Assembly (NCBI GenBank): GCA_033239525.1
Contig: BSYO01000002.1
Coordinates: 18,653,901-18,717,900, forward strand
DNA from: Nepenthes gracilis
Lineage: Eukaryota > Streptophyta > Magnoliopsida > Caryophyllales > Nepenthaceae
Direction of reading: 5' to 3'
DNA length: 64,000 nucleotides
In this document: positions 57,001 to 64,000 of the stretch, piece by piece
Layout: each line of letters opens with the position of its first letter
How positions within the stretch are numbered: the first letter of the stretch is position 1
The notes under the pieces: model-generated
Seen by the model: the letters and a program-made list of their open reading frames with translations, nothing else
Database searches by the model: none
Told to the model about the DNA's origin: nothing
Translations under genes and position numbers: made by a program

Positions 57001-59953
57001 TCCTTAAGTTTGATTTGAATCATATACAGAAGTTTATGATAGATTAAGATTGATTGGATAAGTAGATATAGGTATGGATAATTAAGTTAGATTTGATAGT
57101 TCTAGTTATTATGGTTGGATAGCTTAGGTTTGAACTAAGTTAGAGTTAGAGAATGAGTTTTGTTGTCTATCTTATGCGTCTCAATTAATGTCCTAAGAGC
57201 GACCTAACCCGTGTTGTTTTTATTTCAGAAAGGGTATTAGTATTTGCTTTTAGATGAGAGTTTACTTGTGGTAGTGGTTGACCGTGAGGTCGAGAGGAGC
57301 TGTAGGGAGGCACCTTGAGGGTTAAATTTGATTGGAGTCGATTTGGTGTTTGAATTGATCGGTATTAATTCGAGGCCTAGTTTAATCGGTTTTAGTTCGA
57401 TGTTTAGGTTTGATTGGATCTGGGTTGAAGTTCTCAGGTTAGTAATTTGCTAAGAAGGAATGTTTGATTGATGTATCAAGTATGATAGATAAGGTGGGAT
57501 TGATGGTTTGAGGTCAGTATAACTTATAGTCAATTCGAGTATCAAGAAACTAAGGATGTCGATTTAATGATACTTAAGAGTCTAAACTTTTGGGTGGCTT
57601 GGATCCTATATAGAAGTTGAGATATGGATCCTAAGAATTAAGATAACGTTGCAGTTATCCAATGTTCGGAAGAAGATAATGTAGTATTGCCCCATGTAAG
57701 ATAGGAGGTGAAGTCGACCTCGGGTGGTTGACGTGAAAAGAATTATGGGCTTTGAGGACAAAGAGATATTGTCAGATATATTCAGGATGCTCTATGGATG
57801 AATATTTTATTTCGATGAAAATTTTAGGAGCATATTTTAAGTGTGGATAGTACGATTGTATGATTAGATATTGCCCTTATCCCATGGGTCGGACAGTTAA
57901 GGAGCTTGATACCTTAAATCAAGGCTTCGCAGTGATGGCACAAAGTATAGAAGTGTCATCCATCATGGCGGGAGGTAAGGTTTCCAGATCTTGATGTTTC
58001 GGTATATGTGATATTTTGGAATCCAAAATCTATGTTTTATTGGTGTTTCCTAAACTTTTTCGTTTATCTGAGAATCATAGACCTTATATTAGTTGTACCG
58101 AGATCTACAACATTTTCTTGGAACTGTAGATATGGTTGGTTGGGATGAACTGATTGCCTTGTAGCGCTAAGGCTTGATATGATATTGAGGATGTCTTGAT
58201 TGGTGAGTTGCCAAGCTAGCTCAAATTGTGGCGATAGGATATGATACTTGCCATCTAGTTGTGAAATTTTGGATATGAAGTATAATTGGAGTGGTAACAA
58301 ACTAGTGTCATTTTGCTTATAAGTCATCTAAGGAACATAAATGCCAAGTTTAGTTAGCATGTAAGACCACACTTGAACATCGTTTTGTGGTCACTATGGA
58401 GATTGGGCTGTGTAAGTATTTTACGATAGTTCTTAGAGGATAAGATTAGCCAAATTATCTCCTAATCGTTAAATTGATAGTTGCTGTAGAGTTATGCCAA
58501 GATTGACATCAAATTTTGAGGACTCTGTATAGAACCAATGAGGTATCGACTGAGTATTTTGCTGTGAGGTACTTCAGTGCTTTTAGGATGGCCTCATTGA
58601 TGAATTCTTAGAATCAATAGGTGTGAGAACCCTATTTGAGAATTATGTCATGGATTGCGAAAGACGATTATCCATGTGCTCGATTATGAAAGGGATATAA
58701 GTTTAATTAAGGAGAAGTGTTATGTTAGGCATGTGATTTCTTTGATAGCATGAATGTGATTCCTTAGAGTTTGGAGCGATGGCTAATTTAGGAAAGATTG
58801 ATATCTTCAAGGTATGTGGCTTTCTTGGGTCTAGCTGGAACCGTAAGGGAGATCTGATAAGCATTTCTCAAGGACTGCAGCACCGTAAGGCATTTGGCTT
58901 GGAGACGACTAGTATCCGTCGAAATGGGTCATGCAAGAGTAGCCTTCGAGGGATTAAGGATTAGTTGTCGACCTTATTGTTTAGGTTGACCCTTGATGGG
59001 TCTAGTAAGTTACAGTAGAGTGTGATCCTTTTGAGAAAGCTTTAGGATTGTGTTTTTCATGACTTGTTTGGGTGGTTACCCTTGGTTAAGAGGGTGAAAA
59101 GCCTATGATCAGAATACCTCACCTATAGTTTGGGGTTAGTCATTTAGGTCCTTACTTTGAGGATTTACAAGTGTTGCTTATAGAGATAATTATTGTCTAA
59201 TGACCCTAATAGACTAAGAGGTTGTCTCGCAAGAAGAGACGGCCATGCAACAGTATAAGCGGTTAGATTTGCTTGAGGATAGTATTGATGAGTTTCGATG
59301 TCAGTCATGAAGGGTCGATCAAGTGGTAGCGTAGATCAGTGAGGTTGTTAAATGGGTTATACTTATGAGGTACATCATCAGTCAAGAAGAGTATTATTGC
59401 CGATAATTAGATGTCGAGAATCTTCGGATTGGGTATTGACTTGGTGCATCATAGGGGATATTATAGGATGAATCTCAAGTAGCTCCTAATGTCTAAGTGA
59501 AGGGGGTGCTCTGCCTTTGATTTTAGGAGGGAGAGTTGTCTCTTATGTTGTAAGGTCATGAAATTATGAGATGAGAAGTCCTCACCATTTCGGTTTTGAG
59601 GATGTTAAGGGCAGTAAGAATTAGGGGTATCATTTAGATATTGTGAAATTATCATACTAGGATAGCCCATTCATCGTGAATTTGGGTGATATGACCGGAA
59701 TGTATAGGTTGGTTCATTGGTATACCAACAAATCGATAAATTTGATGAGTATTCGAGTTTGAGGTTTTTGGGTTATTGCTTCAATTACGTTGCCTAGGTT
59801 GATTGTAATCTAAAAATTTTGGACTTTGTCTTAGTCGTGTCAATATCCTTAGGATTTTCCTTAGGTTTATAGCTGTAAGGAAAACCTAGGTGTTTTATAT
59901 GAATTAGTAGATATGAGTTATAAGGGGATTCTTAGTATCCTAATAAACAGCTA
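57001..59953 (+). pseudogene. Element D pol remnant, very decayed
   Basis: No frame exceeds about 60 codons. The clearest trace is at 58780-58890: KVCGFLG, then LAG, ending DCST, which fits RSFLGLAGYYRRF...IAAPL from the end of chromovirus reverse transcriptase, with FLGHVIS-like residues some 70 bases before. Other parts of pol can only be guessed. Gag was not found. Confidence 0.5.
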
Positions 59954-60024
59954 ATCAAAGTAGCGTAGTAGAAGTATGTGGGCCCTTGGCTCAAAAATTT
60001 TAGAATAGGGTTAAGGTTTCAAAT
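59954..60024 (+). pseudogene. Initiator tRNA-Met-like sequence in element D
   Basis: ATCAAAGTAGCGTAGTAGAA, then GTATGTGGGCCC, follows plant initiator tRNA-Met (ATCAGAGTGGCGCAGCGGAA...GGTGGGCCC) with almost only G-to-A and C-to-T changes; the second half is unclear. It lies about 410 bp before the 3' LTR, as in C. Confidence 0.65.
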
Positions 60025-60419
60025 GGATGATCCTTCTCGAGGCGTAAAAGATATCAAGGTGAGAGCTTGTTGGTTCATTTGAGATTTTGTATTAAGTTGG
60101 AGAGCTAGTCAATAATTACGCTTATCTTTAAATTTGGATAGATTATCGTAATGTCTCATATACTGATGATTGAGGAAGTAAGTTTATCATCGGATTTAAC
60201 TATTATGGGAGATTAGGGATTGTCTTATAACAATGTTTCAATCTCGATTTTAGATAAAAGACATTAGACGTTAAGGACCAGGATGATTTGAATAATTAAG
60301 ATTCGTTAGAAATAATCGTCTCTCCAAGAAAGTTATTTGGGAGTATGGAGGCGAAATCTAGAAAGTTTATCCCCTATTGTTAAGTTTTGAGGTTCGTTAA
60401 ATTTCGAGAACGAAATTTT

Positions 60420-60434
60420 TATAAGTGGGGAGAA
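60420..60434 (+). other. Element D polypurine tract
   Basis: TATAAGTGGGGAGAA directly before TGTAATACTC, preceded by GAGAACGAAATTTT. Confidence 0.8.
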
Positions 60435-60622
60435 TGTAATACTCAAATTTTTATCCTATTTAATTAGGATTATTTATTATTATTTTAGATAATTTAGGTG
60501 TGATAAAAATTAATTAAATATCATAAAATTTTAGAGGATATTTGGACTTATTGGGTTGGGGCTCGAAATAAGCCCGTTCGGTCACCCAAGTATCAATTTA
60601 AGTTTTGAAATAAAAAAAATGG

Positions 60623-60716
<94 letters not shown>

Positions 60717-61419
60717 TATAATAATAATAATAGTAAAAGAGTAAAAAGAAGAGGAATAGGGGAAGAAGGGTTGCAGGAAGCAGAGAGTTTGGGGCAGAGA
60801 AAGAGAGGGAGGGAGGAGAGAGAGAGGAGGAAATGGAGGCTCTTAGATCCGATTTTGATTTCGAGTTAATTGAAAAAGTTGTAGATCGAGTTGAGGCAAG
60901 TGCCTCCATACCCTTTTTATTCTCTTTTTTGATTTTTATTCGTTTTTTCTTGAGTATATTTTCATTCCGATGCCCACCCAAATCATGTAAAATATAGAAT
61001 CCATGATTATTGGTTGAAGTATTTGTTATTTAATACCCGATTTTTCCTTCAATTTGTATGGTTTAGCTTCGCCAAACCTTTGACCCACGTCCAGCTTGGG
61101 TACCCCCTTCCATTTCAAATTTTATGCATGTTTTGCCATCAATTATGAATTACCCATATCCTAAATATATATATCCATCGGTTGGGTGTCCAATTTTTCA
61201 AGTATTGACCCGTTTGGCATGTCCAAAAGCTCTAAAAAATGTACCATTATTGTTCACCCGAGGCAATCTAGAAATTTGCATAATTCCACCTTATTTAATT
61301 GTTATATAAGCTATATTTATTTTCATATTTATTTATTTATTTATTTATGTGCTCCGGAAAAGTATGTTTGTAATTCGTTTGTGAAGGAAACATTGTCCGA
61401 AAGGCTCTAAAATTATATT
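60435..61419 (+). repeat. Element D, 3' LTR (truncated)
   Basis: Matches 54894 onward until TCTAAAATTATATT, where the 5' LTR continues with TGTCTCTCGG but this copy switches to reversed LTR I. The remaining 1.1 kb are outside the window or deleted. Confidence 0.85.
60624..60732. repeat. (AT)n(AAT)n microsatellite, D 3' LTR
   Basis: About 24 AT units then about 18 AAT units with one interruption. Frames of poly-Tyr/poly-Leu on the minus strand come from it. Confidence 0.95.
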
Positions 61420-62309
61420 TGCTGAATTTCTTCCCTTCACTTTCCCGCCTTCCAGTTCACTCCCTCTCGTTTTTCCTTCACTGCTTTTGGATCTTCCGTC
61501 TCTCCTTTTTCCTTATTTACTATACTTAATTTAATTAAGCAGCATTTTAGCTGACTCACCCATGTTTAAATGTGCAGCTGCCACCTCTCTTAATTCCTCC
61601 AGAATTTTGAGCTGTGCTGTCCTAAAAGCTGGCTCCAAAATCAACTGATTCCTTCCCTAATTTGCTGAGCTGTTGCCTTATCTGCTGCTGAACTTACCTG
61701 CTGGATTTCTGCTGATGCAGCTGCTTGCAGTGGACCCTTTGTATTTGTAGAATTTTGAATTCAGCTGCCGTGTGTCATTCTACTGATTTGTTGCAGATGT
61801 GGGCCCTTTTTCTTGCTGTATTTTGCTAAATTAGTGGATATATATATATATATTGCTATCTAGTACCCGGCTAATATATACAGTTTTGCATCTAGTATTT
61901 AGCCCATCGAATTTAATTTGGTTGCTTATCGGTTAACAATTTAGCATCTGAGCTAACTTTTTGTTATCCCAAGATCAATTCGGTTGGTAACTGGTTGTAA
62001 TTTTGGTGGCCGAGTTGTATTTTTATTAACCGTAATTGAATCGGTTGTTGATCGGGTCCATTGAACAATTTTTCGTGTTACCATTGTGTTTCAGGTGAAC
62101 CTCTGGTTTCCGAGTTTATAACGTAATCAACATAACGAATCTTGATTTTTACCGAAATCCTTAGGTCGGTAGAAGTTTTCAAATTCACATATTTGAATTT
62201 CAATATTTAGTAGTTTTAGGATGTTAGATTCTTCAATCAAAATTTCTTTGCGTCCTTTCGCTTTGATTAATTATGATTTATTTAATTAGAAAATCTCGGA
62301 CCTCACAAT
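61420..62309 (-). repeat. Element I, start of 3' LTR (890 bp, truncated)
   Basis: On the minus strand it starts TGTGAGGTCCGAG directly after the polypurine tract at 62310. It runs through AT-rich U3 with a short TA run (61840-61856) into a purine-rich leader (GGGAGTGAACTGGAAGGCGG) and stops before any donor or acceptor site, so the second half of this LTR is missing. The junction with D lies at 61419/61420. Confidence 0.6.
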
Positions 62310-62330
62310 CCTCCTCTCCTTACAAAAATT
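62310..62330 (-). other. Element I polypurine tract
   Basis: On the minus strand TTTTGTAAGGAGAGGAGGAT precedes TGTGAGG. It is the best-preserved purine tract in the window. Confidence 0.75.
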
Positions 62331-62915
62331 TCATTATCAAAATTTATGCACATTTGTTCAGACCTTCATCTTTTGGTAGATGGTAAGATTTTTTTTCATA
62401 TTTATTCTTATATTTCCATAATAATTCCTTAATCAAAAGATTTTTTTTCAAAATATTATAATCGAAAAGATCGTTCTATTACCCCAAAATTAGATCCTCA
62501 TAATCTTAATCGAATCTCAACATATGATAGTTTCTCGTTAGTTTTTTACAATTTCAACTCGAGTGTACCCAAAGAATAACAACCCACCAACCTGGAGTAA
62601 AACCGATCAATAGGATATCTCGTATATGATCTTTAGCCTCAATCCCAAAATTTGAAATTCTTTTCCTGGAAAATAATTATATGGTTGCACCTATTTCCTC
62701 AAATCTAATGTCTTCTTATCAACATAATTTTTCTATCAATGATCTCTTCCTAGTTAACATGGAACCTACATGTATGCCCAAATCACACTTCAAATGAGGT
62801 CAATTTCTTAGCTCAACTTGTGGCTATTTTCTATAAAGGAAACTCTGAGCGGCAATAATTGCCTCTCATATTTCAAAATCAATGTTCTCAAATCATATTT
62901 CAAATTAGATTTTCT

Positions 62916-62987
62916 ATTTTAATTTTCAAATCAAATTTTTATAACCCAGAGCTATGGGTCCACATACTTCTGCTATGTCACTTTGAT
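62916..62987 (-). pseudogene. Initiator tRNA-Met-like sequence in element I
   Basis: Minus strand from 62987: ATCAAAGTGACATAGCAGAA, then GTATGTGGACCCATAGC. It keeps the CAT anticodon inside CCCATA and differs from initiator tRNA-Met mainly by G-to-A and C-to-T changes. It is about 610 bp before the LTR. Confidence 0.65.
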
Positions 62988-63075
62988 TAATCACCTATCT
63001 AAATGCCATATCAAATATAACTTAGCGCCCTATTTTCTTGTAGGAATTATTCCTAAAATTTGATATAGTCTCAAA

Positions 63076-63216
63076 TCATAAATGAAACCTTAAAATCCGA
63101 ATAACTTGAAATCTTATTATCTTGTTAGTATACTGACGAGCAAATGTATCCTTCGAGTATATAATTAGAATCGCCAAGAAATGGGCTAAACAATCCACAA
63201 TCACCAAAATGGTTAT
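63076..63216 (-). pseudogene. Chromovirus integrase fragment
   Basis: TILVIVDCLAHFLAILIIYS, then KDTFARQYTNKIIRF, corresponds to WVIVDRLTKSAHFLPV...YIxEIVRLHG in chromovirus integrases, including the first catalytic Asp (IVD). The 169-codon frame 63076-63585 fuses this fragment with LTR J and is not a real protein. Confidence 0.75.
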
Positions 63217-64000
63217 TGTGATAGACCCTAAATTTTTTTGAAAATCTAGCAGTGTTTTGTTTATAAAATAAATGTCCACCAAATACAAAATTTGTACAAA
63301 ATATTGTACAGAATTCACGGCATACATACAATATAAACACATGATCCCAATCGTCACAACAAACACATGGGTGGCGCTGACGTCGTAACTCCGGTATGAC
63401 GTCGGCTTAGAAAGGATGCCAGTTAGGAACCAATTACAACCATAAAAGATACCTACGGAAGCAATTACATCCATCAAAGAACAGCAGAAACTATCTATAC
63501 ATCTATCATCATTATGACACACATAAACAAAAGCATAAGTATCAAAATAATTATTATAATATTCATACCTTACACAAAATAACAAAACTAAGTCATTGAA
63601 AGCTTTCCAATCTGTATCAGCTACCTATTCGGACTTGTTGAGTATAATAGCTTGCTTATCTGTAAGAAAAAAATAGCAATGGTGAGCTAACAGTTTAGCA
63701 AGTGTATCATAATCAAAAGCGATAGGCAACATAAGCAAAAATAAGCAAGCAAAAGAAACATAATCACGAAAGCGATGTATAAACGGGAACATGATCAAAT
63801 ATGTTTTGGAATACAATTTACTTCTCTTTGGGATATACTTGATGCATGATTATTCATCTTTGCGGATCAGGGTCAATAAGCCTTACTAACTAAAGATGCG
63901 GGAGAACGAGTAGAGGAATGTGTTATTCTACATATTCTAAAGTATTAACTACATTTTAGGCCTGCAACTACTCAGCCATTGACTACATTTAAGATCTGTA
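63217..64000 (-). mobile_element. LTR J, partial, minus strand, runs off window
   Basis: Plus-strand start TGTGATAGACCC is the reversed LTR end GTCTATCACA. At 63660 on the minus strand is CTATTTTTTTCTTACAG|ATAAG, the acceptor-like site, preceded by CTTGCTAAACTGTTAGCTCAC, the conserved motif. Overall it resembles H and the second half of D. The beginning of the LTR is outside the window. Confidence 0.7.

Larger units (their letters stand above)
54894..61419 (+). mobile_element. Element D: chromovirus-like LTR retrotransposon
   Basis: 5' LTR 54894-56979, interior 56980-60434, truncated 3' LTR 60435-61419. The 5' LTR starts TATAATATC where the 3' copy has TGTAATACTC. Interior: primer site, a strongly decayed pol with FLGxAG-like and integrase-like traces, a tRNA-like sequence (59954-60024), GAACGAAATTTTTATA and the polypurine tract. 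At 3455 bp the interior is shorter than a complete chromovirus (about 5 kb), and gag is not recognisable. It interrupts LTR H. Confidence 0.8.
61420..63216 (-). mobile_element. Element I: deleted chromovirus-like element
   Basis: Minus-strand order: integrase fragment (63216-63076), a non-coding stretch, tRNA-like sequence (62987-62916), polypurine tract (62330-62310) and the start of a 3' LTR. It is flanked on the upstream side by LTR J without a primer site. Either J is an independent insertion into integrase, or J is the 5' LTR of this element and a deletion joined it to integrase. Confidence 0.65.

Noticed and set aside
63076..63585. 169-codon minus-strand frame
   Set aside because: Only its last 47 codons are integrase; the rest is LTR J read through the junction.

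Overview
The window is a block of plant nuclear chromatin made almost entirely of decayed, nested LTR retrotransposons. Evidence for a plant: Ty3/gypsy elements of two plant-type groups (Tat lineage with an antisense extra gene; chromovirus-like elements primed by initiator tRNA-Met), a plant LINE of RTE type, and one intact plant F-box/kelch-type gene. The repeats suggest a large, repeat-rich flowering-plant genome; the species cannot be told from the sequence. No bacterial, CRISPR or intact RNA gene was seen.

Layout. (1) 1-675: probable reversed Tat-type LTR fragment. (2) 1068-23502: an old Tat element 'T' (+ strand; LTRs 1068-1988 and 22212-23502) broken by three later events: chromovirus-like element 'A' (2861-10272, - strand) inside gag, solo LTR 'B' (11714-14268, perfect 5-bp target duplication) between protease and reverse transcriptase, and a left-truncated chromovirus-like element 'C' (14645-18259) that replaces the rest of pol. 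T still carries an antisense gene remnant (18588-20521, - strand) and a 61-bp tandem array. (3) 24140-25246: the only convincing intact host gene, an F-box protein of about 368 residues. (4) 28001-29407: solo Tat-type LTR 'E'. (5) 31230-46070: an RTE-type LINE split by a 13.5-kb Tat element 'F' (31864-45336, - strand), whose left end lies between the LINE codons for ...AYIH and EDGVSH.... (6) 46071-48765: low-repeat DNA with possible exon fragments. (7) 48766-64000: Tat element 'G' interrupted in its reverse transcriptase by an inward-nesting stack of chromovirus-type LTRs and elements K, H, D, I and J, running off the right edge.

Main observations. Four chromovirus-like elements that keep their 3' internal region (A, C, D, I) each carry, 0.3-0.7 kb before the polypurine tract, a degenerate copy of initiator tRNA-Met, the same tRNA whose 3' end matches the primer binding site seen in A. 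The long LTRs of this group also share a candidate internal intron: a donor of the form AG|GCAAGT or AG|GTAAGT just after a purine-rich leader, and an acceptor with a pyrimidine tract and CAG|ATGAG 1.0-1.9 kb later. Both patterns recur across independent copies on both strands. All assignments come from reading the sequence by eye; element boundaries are exact where TG...CA ends and flanking duplications are quoted and approximate elsewhere.
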